From an uncultured Acetatifactor sp. (GTDB lineage: Bacteria > Bacillota > Clostridia > Lachnospirales > Lachnospiraceae), in the NCBI GenBank assembly GCA_910586835.1, contig CAJUJU010000003.1:1-64000 (forward strand): DNA of 64,000 nucleotides. The letters are read 5' to 3'. Below are positions 26,650 through 35,806 of this stretch, piece by piece. The translations under genes and the position numbers were made by a program. Positions within the stretch are counted from its first letter, which is position 1, and each line of letters begins with the position of its first letter. The notes beneath the pieces are model-generated. The model made no database searches. It was not told the origin of the DNA and saw only the letters and a program-made list of their open reading frames with translations.

Positions 26650-28554
26650 ATGTTCAATTTTGAGGAAGAACTGAAAAAGCTCCCGAAGGAGCCGGGAGTA
26701 TACATTATGCGGGATGACAGAGATGTCATTTTATATGTGGGCAAGGCGGTAAATCTACATAACCGGGTTCGTTCCTACTTTCGGGAGAATATCGGAAGGG
26801 GGCCTGCCATCGACAAAATGGTGACACTGATCGCCCGGTTTGAGTATATTGTCACGGATTCGGAGCTGGAGGCACTGGTGCTGGAGAATAATCTTATCAA
26901 GGAATATTCTCCCAAATACAATACTCTGCTGAAGGACGACAAGACCTATCCCTATATCAAGGTGACGGTGGGGGAGGACTTTCCCAGGATCCTCTTCTCC
27001 CGGACTATGAAAAAGGATAAGTCCAGATACTTTGGCCCTTACACCAGCGCGGCGGCGGTGAAGGACACCATAGAGCTGCTGAACAAGCTGTACTGTCTGC
27101 GCACCTGCACCCGTTCTTTGCCCAGAGACATCGGCCTGGAGCGGCCCTGCCTGAACTATCATATCAAGCAGTGTGCGGCCCCCTGCCAGGGGTATGTGAC
27201 AAAGGAGGAGTATCGGGAGAAGGTGGCCCAGGCCCTTGACTTTCTGAACGGGAATTATAATGTGATTCTGAAGGAGCTGGAGGGAAAGATGAAGGCTGCG
27301 GCGGAGCAGCTTGACTTTGAGGCGGCTGCCGGCTACCGGGATCTGTACAACAGCGTAAAGCAGGTATCCCAGAAGCAGAAGATCACGGACAGCGTGGGCG
27401 AGGATAAGGACATTATCGCGCTGTATCAGGACGATTCGGAGGCCGTGGTGCAGGTGTTTTTTGTTCGGGACGGAAAGCTCATCGGCAGGGAACATTACTA
27501 TATGACGCATGTGTCGGAAAACGGAAAGGCTCAGGTTTTGGAGAACTTTGTAAAACAGTTTTATGCGGGGACGCCGTTTATTCCGAGAGAACTGATGCTT
27601 CAGTATGAGATTGAGGACAGGGAGCTTATTGAGAAGTGGCTTTCCCAGAGAAAAGGGGGAAGAGTGCATGTGCGGGTGCCCAAGATCGGCTCCAAGGAAA
27701 AGCTGGTGGAGCTGGCGGCGCAGAATGCCAGGCACATTCTGGAACAGGACAGAGAGCGGCTGAAGCGGGAGGAGGGGCGCACCATCGGCGCCGTGAAAGA
27801 GATTGCCGCACTTTTGGGGCTGGGACATGTGGAGAGGATGGAGGCCTTCGACATCTCTAACATCAACGGTTTTGAAAATGTGGGTTCCATGATCGTATTT
27901 GAAAAGGGAAAGCCCAAGCCCAGCGATTACCGGAAGTTTAGGATCAGGACGGTGTCAGGCCCTGATGACTACGCCTGTATGCGGGAGGTTCTGACCAGAA
28001 GATTTACCCACGGCATAGAGGAGCGGGAAGAGCTGGAGGAGAAGAATATGGACAGAGAGTATGGCAGCTTTACCAGATTTCCCGATCTGCTTATGATGGA
28101 CGGAGGCAGGGGGCAGGTAAACATTGCCCTGGCGGTGCTGGAGGAGCTTCACATCACCATTCCGGTCTGCGGCATGGTGAAGGATGACAATCACCGCACG
28201 AGAGGGCTGTATTACAATAATACAGAACTGCCCATAGACACCCGCTCAGAGGGCTTTAAGCTGATTACCCGGGTTCAGGATGAGGCCCACCGCTTCGCCA
28301 TCGAATACCACCGTTCCCTGAGGGGCAAGGCTCAGGTGAAGTCCGTGCTGGACGATATCCCCGGGGTAGGGCCTGCCAGAAGGAAGGCGCTGATGCGGCG
28401 TTTTAAGTCCATCGAGGAGATCAAAGAGGCGTCGGTGGAGGAGCTTGCGGAGATTCCGGAGCTGAATCGGCGGGCTGCGGAGGAGATCTTCCGCTTTTTT
28501 CGGAAAAAAGCGGAAGGGAAAACTTCACATAGCGTTCCGGGTATGGTAGAATGA
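26650..28554 (+). CDS. uvrC: excinuclease ABC subunit C
   Basis: A 634-residue nucleotide-excision-repair nuclease that makes the two incisions flanking UvrA/UvrB-marked damage. The N-terminal GIY-YIG domain ([19 protein letters not shown]) comes first. A cysteine-bearing linker ([23 protein letters not shown]), the UVR helix pair, the RNase H-like domain ([34 protein letters not shown]) and C-terminal helix-hairpin-helix motifs ([16 protein letters not shown]) follow. I chose the ATG at 26650, with GAAGGAGG 5 bases upstream; the longer frame runs back into the ftsH spacer. It heads the run of genes through hprK to the lipid kinase. Confidence 0.95.
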   Translation: MFNFEEELKKLPKEPGVYIMRDDRDVILYVGKAVNLHNRVRSYFRENIGRGPAIDKMVTLIARFEYIVTDSELEALVLENNLIKEYSPKYNTLLKDDKTYPYIKVTVGEDFPRILFSRTMKKDKSRYFGPYTSAAAVKDTIELLNKLYCLRTCTRSLPRDIGLERPCLNYHIKQCAAPCQGYVTKEEYREKVAQALDFLNGNYNVILKELEGKMKAAAEQLDFEAAAGYRDLYNSVKQVSQKQKITDSVGEDKDIIALYQDDSEAVVQVFFVRDGKLIGREHYYMTHVSENGKAQVLENFVKQFYAGTPFIPRELMLQYEIEDRELIEKWLSQRKGGRVHVRVPKIGSKEKLVELAAQNARHILEQDRERLKREEGRTIGAVKEIAALLGLGHVERMEAFDISNINGFENVGSMIVFEKGKPKPSDYRKFRIRTVSGPDDYACMREVLTRRFTHGIEEREELEEKNMDREYGSFTRFPDLLMMDGGRGQVNIALAVLEELHITIPVCGMVKDDNHRTRGLYYNNTELPIDTRSEGFKLITRVQDEAHRFAIEYHRSLRGKAQVKSVLDDIPGVGPARRKALMRRFKSIEEIKEASVEELAEIPELNRRAAEEIFRFFRKKAEGKTSHSVPGMVE

Positions 28555-28615
28555 ATGCAGCAGGCGGCTGACCATGAATGAACCCTGTAATAAGGCCGCG
28601 GCGTGGAGGCGGGAT

Positions 28616-29557
28616 ATGGATTATGTTACATTGACTCGTTTGATTGAAAAAATGAAGCTGGAGAATCTGACCCCGGAGATCGATGTCAAGGGAATCAGGA
28701 TCCGGCAGCCGGACATCAATCGTCCGGCGCTGCAGATGGCGGGTTATCTGAAGCATTTTGAAGCGACCCGGGTGCAGGTCATCGGGTTTGTGGAGTACAG
28801 TTACTTCAGTGATCTGGATGAGGCCAGAAAGGGGGAGGTGTGTGACGAGCTGATGAGCTATGACGTGCCTGCCTTTGTGTTCTGTCGTGAGCTTTACCCG
28901 GATCCTGTTTTCCTGGAAAAGGCCATCGCCCACAGGATCCCCATACTTTCCACCAAGAAGACTACTTCGTCCTTTATGGCGGAAGCCATCAGGTGGCTGA
29001 ACGTGAAGCTTGCCCCCTGTATTTCCGTCCACGGGGTGCTGGTGGATGTCTACGGGGAAGGGGTGCTGATCACCGGCGAGAGCGGCATCGGCAAGTCCGA
29101 GGCGGCGCTGGAGCTGGTAAAGAGAGGGCACCGTCTGGTGACGGACGACGTGGTGGAGCTTCGCAAGGTGAGCGACGACACGCTGATCGGTTCCGCTCCC
29201 GATGTGACCAAGCATCTGATTGAGCTGCGGGGAATCGGAATCGTGGATATCAAGGCGCTGTTCGGAGCGTCCTCCGTAAAGGATACCCAGTCAGTGGATC
29301 TGGTCATCAAGCTGGAGGATTGGGATAAGGATAAGGAATACGACAGGCTGGGCCTGGAGGAGACCTATACGGAGTACCTGGGAAATAAGATTGTATGTCA
29401 CAATATCCCCATCCGGCCCGGGCGGAACCTGGCAATCATCTGCGAGTCAGCGGCTGTAAACCACCGCCAGAAGAAGATGGGCTACAACGCGGCGCAGGAG
29501 CTCTATTCCCGGGTGCAGAATTCGTTGGCGAAGAGAAGAGACGAGGATGACGAGTAA
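28616..29557 (+). CDS. hprK: HPr kinase/phosphorylase
   Basis: A 313-residue bifunctional enzyme that phosphorylates, and dephosphorylates, Ser46 of HPr and Crh. It senses fructose-1,6-bisphosphate and ATP to drive carbon catabolite repression through CcpA. The Walker A loop GESGIGKSE begins near residue 154, and the downstream EIRGIGIVDI-type signature appears as ELRGIGIVDIKALFG. I chose the ATG at 28616, which has TGGAGG 7 bases upstream and gives the usual family length. A substrate candidate, the Crh-like protein with Ser46, is encoded five genes downstream. It follows uvrC by 61 bases. Confidence 0.93.
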   Translation: MDYVTLTRLIEKMKLENLTPEIDVKGIRIRQPDINRPALQMAGYLKHFEATRVQVIGFVEYSYFSDLDEARKGEVCDELMSYDVPAFVFCRELYPDPVFLEKAIAHRIPILSTKKTTSSFMAEAIRWLNVKLAPCISVHGVLVDVYGEGVLITGESGIGKSEAALELVKRGHRLVTDDVVELRKVSDDTLIGSAPDVTKHLIELRGIGIVDIKALFGASSVKDTQSVDLVIKLEDWDKDKEYDRLGLEETYTEYLGNKIVCHNIPIRPGRNLAIICESAAVNHRQKKMGYNAAQELYSRVQNSLAKRRDEDDE

Positions 29558-29632
29558 CAGAAAAACAGCGGCTTTGCGGAAAGCGGCCGTGATGCATACA
29601 GTACACTTATAAGAGGACAGGGAGGAGAAATA

Positions 29633-30571
29633 ATGGGTAGATATGCTTTTGGAGTGGATATCGGCGGAACCACCATAAAAATCGGATTATTCAATGCGGA
29701 GGGCACCGTTTTGGATAAATGGGAGATTCCCACGGATAAGGAAAACGATGGGGAAGCAATTTTTCCGGATATCGCAGCAAGTCTTCTGGCAAAGATGAAG
29801 GAAAAGGGAATCCGGGAGGAAGAACTGGCGGGAATCGGCGTGGGCGCGCCGGGAGCTGTGGATGATGCCGGAACCCTGGTGGGCGGAGCGGTCAATATCG
29901 GCTGGAAGCCTTTTAACATACCCGAGGCCCTGAACGCATATATTAATGTACCTGTGAAGGCTTCAAACGACGCAAACGCGGCAGCCTTCGGCGAGCTGTG
30001 GCAGGGCGGCGGCAAGGGCTGTCAGAGCATGGTGGCCGTGACCCTGGGAACCGGCGTGGGCGGCGGCATCGTTGTAAACGGCAGGATTCTTTCCGGTTCA
30101 ACCGGAGCCGGCGGAGAGATCGGACATATTCACCTGGAGGATAATGAGACGGAGGAATGCGGCTGCAAAAACAAAGGTTGTCTGGAGCAGTACGCTTCCG
30201 CAACCGGAATCGTGAGGCTGGCCAAGAGACGTCTTGCCAAAGATGAACAGCCCAGCGTACTCCGGGGCGGGGAAATTTCTGCAAAGAGCGTTTTCGACGC
30301 CGTGAAGGCAGGAGATCAGGTGGCCATTGAGATTGCCGCACAGTTCGGAGATTATCTGGGGAAGGGGCTGGCAGCGGTTGCAGGCGTTGTCAACCCGGAA
30401 ATCTTTGTGATCGGGGGCGGCGTATCCAAGGCGGGGGAGATCCTGTTGTCCTTTGTGGAGCCTCCTTTTCAGAAGTATGCGTTTTCGCAGTGCAGGGGCG
30501 CAAAATTTGTCCTGGCAAAGCTGGGGAACGACGCGGGTATTTTCGGGGCGGCAGGACTGATTTTGAGATAA
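29633..30571 (+). CDS. ROK family glucokinase
   Basis: A 312-residue sugar kinase that phosphorylates glucose, or a related hexose, with ATP in the cytoplasm. The N-terminal phosphate loop is GVDIGGTTIKIGLF. The ROK signature, including the zinc-binding cluster CGCKNKGCLEQYAS, follows GGEIGHIHL, and the sugar-binding region TLGTGVGGGIVVNG and the catalytic NDANAAAFGE are clear. There is no helix-turn-helix N-terminus, so it is an enzyme rather than a ROK repressor. GGGAGGAG precedes the ATG. Its place between hprK and murB links sugar entry to carbon control. Confidence 0.9.
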   Translation: MGRYAFGVDIGGTTIKIGLFNAEGTVLDKWEIPTDKENDGEAIFPDIAASLLAKMKEKGIREEELAGIGVGAPGAVDDAGTLVGGAVNIGWKPFNIPEALNAYINVPVKASNDANAAAFGELWQGGGKGCQSMVAVTLGTGVGGGIVVNGRILSGSTGAGGEIGHIHLEDNETEECGCKNKGCLEQYASATGIVRLAKRRLAKDEQPSVLRGGEISAKSVFDAVKAGDQVAIEIAAQFGDYLGKGLAAVAGVVNPEIFVIGGGVSKAGEILLSFVEPPFQKYAFSQCRGAKFVLAKLGNDAGIFGAAGLILR

Positions 30572-30614
30572 GTTTTGCCGGGTAGTGAGTCAGAGGAGAG
30601 ATAAATTAAATATT

Positions 30615-31541
30615 ATGATAAGTCAGGCAGTGATTCAGGCGCTTAAAAATTTTGTGCCGGAGGAAAACATCAGCTTACAGGAGCCCATGGCGGCTCATAC
30701 CACCTTCCGCATAGGCGGACCGGCAGATTGTTTTGTGCAGCTGGAAAGCAGAGAACAGCTGATCGGTGTGCAGAAGTATCTGTATCAGGTGGAGGTGCCC
30801 TTTTTCGTGTTGGGAAACGGCAGTAACCTGCTGGTCAGCGACAACGGATATCCCGGCATCATACTTCAGATCGGACAGCGCATGAGCAGGATAGAGGTGG
30901 ACGGCCGCAGGATCACGGCGCAGGCAGGGGCGACATTGGCCCAGGTGGCCAGGACGGCGCTGGAGCACGGGCTGACCGGCTTGGAATTTGCCTCCGGCAT
31001 TCCGGGAACCGTGGGCGGCGGCGTGGTGATGAACGCCGGGGCCTACGACGGAGAGCTGAGCCAGGTGGTGAAGCAGGTAAATGTGGTGAGTCGGCAGGGC
31101 GAGATTATGGAACTGGATAATTCCACCATGGAGTTCGGCTACCGAACCAGCACGATCAGAACGAATCCCTTTACCGTGACGGATGTGATTTTTGAGCTGG
31201 AGGAGGGAGACCGGGAGCAGATCAGGGCGAAGATGGAGGAACTGGCGGCCAGAAGACGGGAAAAACAGCCGCTGGAATATCCCAGTGCCGGCAGTACCTT
31301 TAAGCGTCCAAGGGGGAACTTTGCCGGAAAGCTTATTATGGACGCAGGGCTGAGAGGCTATCAGACAGGCGGTGCAAGAGTATCCGACAAGCACTGCGGT
31401 TTTATCATTAATGTGGGAGGCGCCACCGCCCAGGACGTCCGGGATGTGATCCTGGAGGTACAGGAGCGGGTAAAGGACAGATTCGGCGTTAATCTGGAAA
31501 CGGAAGTGCTGTTTCTGGGTTGGGGGATAAAAGAAAGATGA
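30615..31541 (+). CDS. murB: UDP-N-acetylenolpyruvoylglucosamine reductase
   Basis: A 308-residue FAD enzyme that reduces UDP-GlcNAc-enolpyruvate to UDP-MurNAc in peptidoglycan synthesis. Conserved stretches are TTFRIGGPADCFV, VLGNGSNLLVSD, GLEFASGIPGTVGGGVVMNAG and the catalytic-serine region YPSAGSTFKRP. I prefer the ATG at 30615, although the nearest ribosome binding site (AGAGGAGAG) is about 15 bases away; a GTG at 30585 in the same frame is the alternative. The stop codon overlaps the start of rapZ (ATGA), implying translational coupling. Confidence 0.92.
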   Translation: MISQAVIQALKNFVPEENISLQEPMAAHTTFRIGGPADCFVQLESREQLIGVQKYLYQVEVPFFVLGNGSNLLVSDNGYPGIILQIGQRMSRIEVDGRRITAQAGATLAQVARTALEHGLTGLEFASGIPGTVGGGVVMNAGAYDGELSQVVKQVNVVSRQGEIMELDNSTMEFGYRTSTIRTNPFTVTDVIFELEEGDREQIRAKMEELAARRREKQPLEYPSAGSTFKRPRGNFAGKLIMDAGLRGYQTGGARVSDKHCGFIINVGGATAQDVRDVILEVQERVKDRFGVNLETEVLFLGWGIKER

Positions 31542-32404
31542 GATTTGTGATCGTGACGGGGATGAGCGGCGGTGGGAAAAGTACCGCGCTGAAGATGCTG
31601 GAGGACGCGGGCTTTTACTGCGTGGACAACCTTCCGGTCTCCCTGATTGAAAAGTTCGTGGAGCTGATCTCCATGCCGAACAGTGAGATCAGTAAGGTGG
31701 CGCTTGGGCTGGATGTGCGTTCGGACCAGTCCTTTGAGGACGCCACAAGAGTTCTGGAAGAAATGAAACAAAAGGGTTATCAGTTTGAGATCCTTTTTCT
31801 GGACGCGGACGTGAATGTTCTGATCAAAAGATTCAAGGAGACAAGGAGAATTCATCCGCTGGCTGCGGACGGCAGAGTGGAGGACGGAGTCAGGACAGAG
31901 CGCAGGGTACTGGAAAATATCCGCCGGAGCGCCGATTATGTCATTGATACCTCCCATCTCCTCACAAGGGAATTAAAGGAAGAGCTTGACCGAATTTTTG
32001 TGGGGAACGGGGAATATAATAGTCTTATGGTGACGGTCATGTCCTTCGGCTTTAAGTACGGTATCCCCTCGGACGCGGATCTGGTGTTCGACGTGCGTTT
32101 CCTGCCAAATCCCTTTTATATTGACGAGCTGAAGCGGAAGACGGGAAACGACAGGGAGGTACAGGACTTTGTCATGAAGCACGAGGAGTCGGAGGCCTTT
32201 ATGGAAAAGCTCACGGATATGCTGCAGTTTCTGATTCCGAACTATGTGAAGGAAGGAAAATACCGCCTGGTGGTTGCCATCGGCTGTACCGGGGGAAAAC
32301 ACAGGAGCGTAACCCTGGCAAACGAGCTGTATGGGCGCATGAAGGACAGAGGGACCTACGGCATGAAGCTCTATCACCGGGATGTGGAGAACAGAAGCGT
32401 TTGA
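31538..32404 (+). CDS. rapZ: RNase adapter / nucleotide-binding protein RapZ (YvcJ)
   Basis: A 288-residue P-loop protein of the RapZ/YvcJ family. The Walker A loop is GMSGGGKST from residue 8. FDVRFLPNPFY and the C-terminal GCTGGKHRSVTLANELY are family hallmarks. In E. coli RapZ steers RNase E to small RNAs controlling glmS. In Bacillus YvcJ binds and hydrolyses nucleotides and its role is less clear. The ATG overlaps the murB stop codon. WhiA follows after 16 bases; the yvcK gene that lies between them in Bacillus is absent. Confidence 0.93.
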   Translation: MRFVIVTGMSGGGKSTALKMLEDAGFYCVDNLPVSLIEKFVELISMPNSEISKVALGLDVRSDQSFEDATRVLEEMKQKGYQFEILFLDADVNVLIKRFKETRRIHPLAADGRVEDGVRTERRVLENIRRSADYVIDTSHLLTRELKEELDRIFVGNGEYNSLMVTVMSFGFKYGIPSDADLVFDVRFLPNPFYIDELKRKTGNDREVQDFVMKHEESEAFMEKLTDMLQFLIPNYVKEGKYRLVVAIGCTGGKHRSVTLANELYGRMKDRGTYGMKLYHRDVENRSV

Positions 32405-32420
32405 CGCAAGAGGGCAGGAG

Positions 32421-33317
32421 ATGTCTTTTTCAAGTGAGGTAAAAAGAGAACTGGAAAAACAGATCGGCTCAGCGAGGCATTGCCAGATCGCTGAGCTGGC
32501 TGCTGTCATGAACTTCTGCGGACAGTATGGAAAAGATGAAAATGGGCACTTTACCGTGGGATTTCAGACGGAAAATGAAGCTGTCGTCAGAAAAGGCTTT
32601 ACATTATTGAAAAAAACATATAATATAGAAACGGGTTCCGTGCTGAGCAGCCAGGAAATGCATGGTCTTTTGGAGAAGCTGGGTAACCTGGAGGAGCCGG
32701 TGAGCCGGCTGATTCTTAAAAATGCCTGCTGTAAAAGAGCTTTTCTCAGGGGGGCCTTTTTAAGTGTGGGATCCATGAGCGATCCCGCAAAGGGCTATCA
32801 TCTGGAATTTGCCTGTGCTGATGCTGCAAAGGCAGTGCAGCTGCGGGAGGTTATGGCAGCCTTTGATATTGAGTCAAAGATCATTGTGAGAAAAAAATAT
32901 CATGTGGTTTACCTGAAGGAGGGTTCCGGTATTGTAGACCTGCTGAATGTCTGCGGAGCGCCAGTCTCTCTGATGAATCTTGAAAATCTCCGTATTCTGA
33001 AGGATATGAGAAATTCCGTGAACAGAAGGGTGAACTGCGAGACGGCGAATATAACAAAAACTGTCAACGCTGCGGCAAGGCAGGTGGAGGACATTGAATT
33101 TCTGAGGGTAAATTATGGGTTCCGGAATCTGCCGGCACCTCTGAGAGAAATGGCAGAGGTTCGGCTGGAACATCCTGATGCACCGCTCAAGGAACTGGGA
33201 GAATGCTTTCAACCCCCCATCGGAAAATCGGGGGTCAATCATAGACTGCGCAGGCTGGGTGAGCTTGCTGAAAAAGTAAGGGGAAATCAGTTCCCCCAAA
33301 AGGAGGAGGCATTATGA
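32421..33317 (+). CDS. whiA: WhiA family DNA-binding regulator
   Basis: A 298-residue protein homologous to WhiA, which links cell division and nucleoid organisation in Bacillus and triggers sporulation in Streptomyces. It has the LAGLIDADG-like N-terminal domain (SSEVKRELEKQI; ACCKRAFLRGAFLSVGSMSDP; GYHLEF) and a C-terminal helix-turn-helix (LGECFQPPIGKSGVNHRLRRL). I chose the ATG at 32421 with GGCAGGAG directly upstream. Its stop overlaps the start of the HPr paralogue (ATGA), and rapZ is 16 bases upstream, so the three genes are tightly coupled. Confidence 0.92.
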   Translation: MSFSSEVKRELEKQIGSARHCQIAELAAVMNFCGQYGKDENGHFTVGFQTENEAVVRKGFTLLKKTYNIETGSVLSSQEMHGLLEKLGNLEEPVSRLILKNACCKRAFLRGAFLSVGSMSDPAKGYHLEFACADAAKAVQLREVMAAFDIESKIIVRKKYHVVYLKEGSGIVDLLNVCGAPVSLMNLENLRILKDMRNSVNRRVNCETANITKTVNAAARQVEDIEFLRVNYGFRNLPAPLREMAEVRLEHPDAPLKELGECFQPPIGKSGVNHRLRRLGELAEKVRGNQFPQKEEAL

Positions 33318-33574
33318 TTAAGAAAAGTATCCGGATCAACCTGGAGAGCGGTCTGGAGGCAAGACCGGTGGCATTGCTGGTACAGGAAGCCAGCAGGTAC
33401 GAAAGTACCATTTACATTCAGTCAGGCGAGAGAAGAGTAAATGCCAAGAGTATTATGGGCATGATGAGTCTGGGGCTTGACAACGGCGAAAAACTGGAGG
33501 TTTCCGCCGAGGGAATCGACGAGCAGGCCGCAGTGGACGGGATCGAGCGTTTTCTCGGAGGAAAGGTTGCGTAG
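33314..33574 (+). CDS. Crh-like HPr paralogue lacking the phosphocarrier histidine
   Basis: An 86-residue HPr-fold protein. In true HPr the segment GLHARPA holds His15, phosphorylated by enzyme I to pass phosphate to sugar permeases. Here the segment is GLEARPV, so residue 15 is glutamate and PTS phosphotransfer cannot occur. The regulatory Ser46 is intact in NAKSIMGMM. This is the pattern of Crh in Bacillus (Gln15), which works only as an HprK-phosphorylated co-repressor of CcpA. The gene overlaps whiA by four bases, matching the whiA-crh order of Bacillus. I infer a catabolite-control role; the glutamate might also mimic a phosphorylated state. A terminator follows. Confidence 0.88.
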   Translation: MIKKSIRINLESGLEARPVALLVQEASRYESTIYIQSGERRVNAKSIMGMMSLGLDNGEKLEVSAEGIDEQAAVDGIERFLGGKVA

Positions 33575-33588
33575 GATCTGATAAGCAG

Positions 33589-33622
33589 GGCGGAGTCAAT
33601 GGAAACATTGGTTCTGCCTTTT
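33589..33622 (+). terminator. terminator after Crh-like gene
   Basis: A 13-bp stem with three G-U pairs (33589-33601 with 33606-33618), a GAAA loop and a TTTT tail. It ends the uvrC/hprK-to-crh run before the lipid kinase gene. Confidence 0.7.
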
Positions 33623-33664
33623 GTGTCCCAATAAGAAAAGATTTATCAGAAAGAGGTGATACAT

Positions 33665-34552
33665 ATGCCGAAAAAACTACTATTTGTTTATAACCCCAAG
33701 GCCGGGAAGGCACAGATCCGTTTAAGGCTGGCCGACATCCTGAACACCTTTGCGGAGGCGGATTATGAGATTACCGCAGCGCCTACCAGAGGACATAATG
33801 ACGCCAGGCGGATTGTGGCGGAGAGATCCCGGGAGTATGAGCTCGTGGTGTGCAGCGGCGGGGACGGAACTCTGGACGAGGTGGTGACGGGGATGAGGCA
33901 GAGCGGGTTCCGCACGCCCATCGGCTATATCCCGGCGGGGAGCACCAACGATTTCGGCGGCAGCCTGTCTCTGCCCAAAAACATGGTAAAGGCAGCGGAG
34001 ACAGCGGTTCGGGGGAAGAACTTTGCCTGTGACATCGGCGCCTTTAACGACGATGTGTTTGTCTATATCGCGGCCTTTGGTTTGTTTACGGACGTATCCT
34101 ATGAGACGGCGCAGGATATGAAGAATGTGCTGGGGCATATGGCTTACCTGTTGGAAGGAGTGAAGCGGTTGTCCGCAGTCCGTTCCTTTCCCATGAAGGT
34201 CATCTGCGAGGGACGGGTCATAGAGGATGATTTTATCTTCGGGATGATTACGAATTCCGTATCCGTGGGCGGATTCAAGAATATTACGGGCAAAAATGTG
34301 CGGCTCAATGACGGATTGTTCGAGGTGACACTGATCAGAAAGCCCAAAAACCCGGTGGAACTGAACAACATTGTGATTTCCCTGTTGAACCGGGATGTGG
34401 ATACCAGCGCCATGTACTGCTTCCGCGCGGCGGAGATAACGCTGGAGTCCCCGGAGCCCGTTGCATGGACGCTGGACGGGGAGAACGGGGGCAGCCACAG
34501 AAAGGTGGAGATCAAAAATATCTGCAAGGGAATTGATATTCGGGTAAAGTAA
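33665..34552 (+). CDS. diacylglycerol kinase family lipid kinase (YegS/BmrU-like)
   Basis: A 295-residue enzyme of the DAGK catalytic-domain family that phosphorylates a lipid alcohol with ATP. The phosphate-binding signature is CSGGDGTLDEVVTGM, followed by GYIPAGSTNDFGGSL. The N-terminus KKLLFVYNPKAGKA is typical. Related enzymes recycle diacylglycerol from lipoteichoic acid synthesis, but the exact lipid cannot be told. I chose the ATG at 33665 with AAAGAGGTGA upstream; a GTG 9 bases earlier is possible. It is separated from the upstream operon by a terminator. Confidence 0.87.
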   Translation: MPKKLLFVYNPKAGKAQIRLRLADILNTFAEADYEITAAPTRGHNDARRIVAERSREYELVVCSGGDGTLDEVVTGMRQSGFRTPIGYIPAGSTNDFGGSLSLPKNMVKAAETAVRGKNFACDIGAFNDDVFVYIAAFGLFTDVSYETAQDMKNVLGHMAYLLEGVKRLSAVRSFPMKVICEGRVIEDDFIFGMITNSVSVGGFKNITGKNVRLNDGLFEVTLIRKPKNPVELNNIVISLLNRDVDTSAMYCFRAAEITLESPEPVAWTLDGENGGSHRKVEIKNICKGIDIRVK

Positions 34553-34639
34553 AAGCTTCCATTTTCAGCAAAATTATGTTATATTAACTAAAGATGCAGA
34601 CGGTATTTTTAAAAGTAAATATAAACGGAGGTAGGTAAC

Positions 34640-35503
34640 ATGTTAGTTTCTGCAACAGAAATGCTCAAAAAGGCAAAGGCAGGTCATTATGCAGTCGGCC
34701 AGTTCAACATCAATAACCTTGAGTGGACGAAAGCGATTCTTCTGACCGCAAAGGAGAACAGATCTCCCGTTATCCTTGGAGTTTCCGAGGGCGCCGGCAA
34801 GTATATGGGCGGATATCATGCGGTAGTGGGCATGGTAAACGGTCTGCTCAAGGATCTTGATATCGACGTACCTGTGGCGCTTCATCTGGATCACGGTTCC
34901 TTTGATGGGTGCTATAAGTGTATCGAGGCAGGCTTCTCTTCCATTATGTTTGACGGTTCTCATTATCCCATCAACGAGAATATCGAAAAGACTACGGAGC
35001 TGGTAAAGGCTGCACACGGCAAGGGAATTTCCATTGAGGCAGAGGTAGGCTCCATCGGCGGCGAGGAAGACGGCGTAGTGGGCATGGGCGAGTGTGCGGA
35101 TCCCAACGAGTGCAAGCAGATCGCGGATCTGGGTGTTGATTTCCTGGCTGCAGGCATCGGCAATATCCACGGAAAATATCCTGCCAACTGGAAGGGACTG
35201 AGCTTTGAGACATTGGATGCCGTACAGCAGAAGACAGGTGATCTTCCCCTGGTTCTCCACGGCGGTACGGGTATTCCCGCAGACATGATCAAGAAGGCAA
35301 TCACCCTGGGCGTTGCAAAGATCAACGTGAACACGGAGTGCCAGCTTTCCTTTGCAGACGCTACCCGCAAGTACATCGAGGCCGGCAAGGATCTGGAGGG
35401 CAAGGGCTTTGATCCCCGTAAGCTTCTGGCTCCCGGCTTTGAGGCGATCAAGGCTACCGTGAAAGAGAAGATGGAACTGTTCGGCTCTGTAGGACAGGCG
35501 TAA
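34640..35503 (+). CDS. fba: class II fructose-bisphosphate aldolase
   Basis: A 287-residue zinc-dependent glycolytic enzyme that reversibly splits fructose-1,6-bisphosphate. Zinc and substrate residues sit in ALHLDHGS, SIMFDGSHYP, EAEVGSIGGEEDG, AGIGNIHGKYP and VLHGGTGIP; the C-terminal KINVNTECQ is characteristic. CGGAGGTAGGTAAC precedes the ATG. A TATATT box lies about 60 bases upstream without a good -35 element. Transcription ends at a strong hairpin after the stop codon. Confidence 0.95.
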   Translation: MLVSATEMLKKAKAGHYAVGQFNINNLEWTKAILLTAKENRSPVILGVSEGAGKYMGGYHAVVGMVNGLLKDLDIDVPVALHLDHGSFDGCYKCIEAGFSSIMFDGSHYPINENIEKTTELVKAAHGKGISIEAEVGSIGGEEDGVVGMGECADPNECKQIADLGVDFLAAGIGNIHGKYPANWKGLSFETLDAVQQKTGDLPLVLHGGTGIPADMIKKAITLGVAKINVNTECQLSFADATRKYIEAGKDLEGKGFDPRKLLAPGFEAIKATVKEKMELFGSVGQA

Positions 35504-35578
35504 AAAGCCAACAAAGTTTGCTGGCGGGATTTGCCGGCTGCTTTGAACTGAGACATATTTTCCTGTAAAATGAAATGG

Positions 35579-35623
35579 GCTGTGAAAAACGGACAAATAA
35601 GATTCGTTTTTCACAGCTTTTTT
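35579..35623 (+). terminator. terminator after fba
   Basis: A perfect 13-bp stem (GCTGTGAAAAACG with CGTTTTTCACAGC), a 13-base loop and a six-T tail at 35618-35623. Confidence 0.88.
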
Positions 35624-35636
35624 GGTTTGGACACGG

Positions 35637-35675
35637 TGCAAGATAATTTATCTGTTCTGCAAGATAATCTATTTG
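35637..35675 (+). promoter_or_regulatory. two operator-like direct repeats upstream of GH95
   Basis: Two 18-base copies (TGCAAGATAATTTATCTG at 35637 and TGCAAGATAATCTATTTG at 35658) are spaced exactly 21 bases, two helical turns. The first contains the perfect dyad AGATAA-T-TTATCT; the second has two substitutions. A possible promoter, TTTGCC (35672) with TAAAAT (35695) and a 17-base spacer, follows directly. This looks like a regulator binding site controlling the fucosidase gene. Confidence 0.5.
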
Positions 35676-35806
35676 CCGGCATATTTGCACATGGTAAAAT
35701 GAGCTTAATCAGGGCAGAAAAGGGTGGAATGACTGTCAAAGCCATGATTGGGGGCGCCGTCTTTGGGCGTCCCGGAGAGATTACACCGTCCGAGGAGGAA
35801 AACAGT

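Noticed and set aside
29560..29590. Hairpin GCGGCTTT...AAAGCGGC between hprK and the ROK kinase gene
   Set aside because: One mismatch and no T-run, so I did not call it a terminator.
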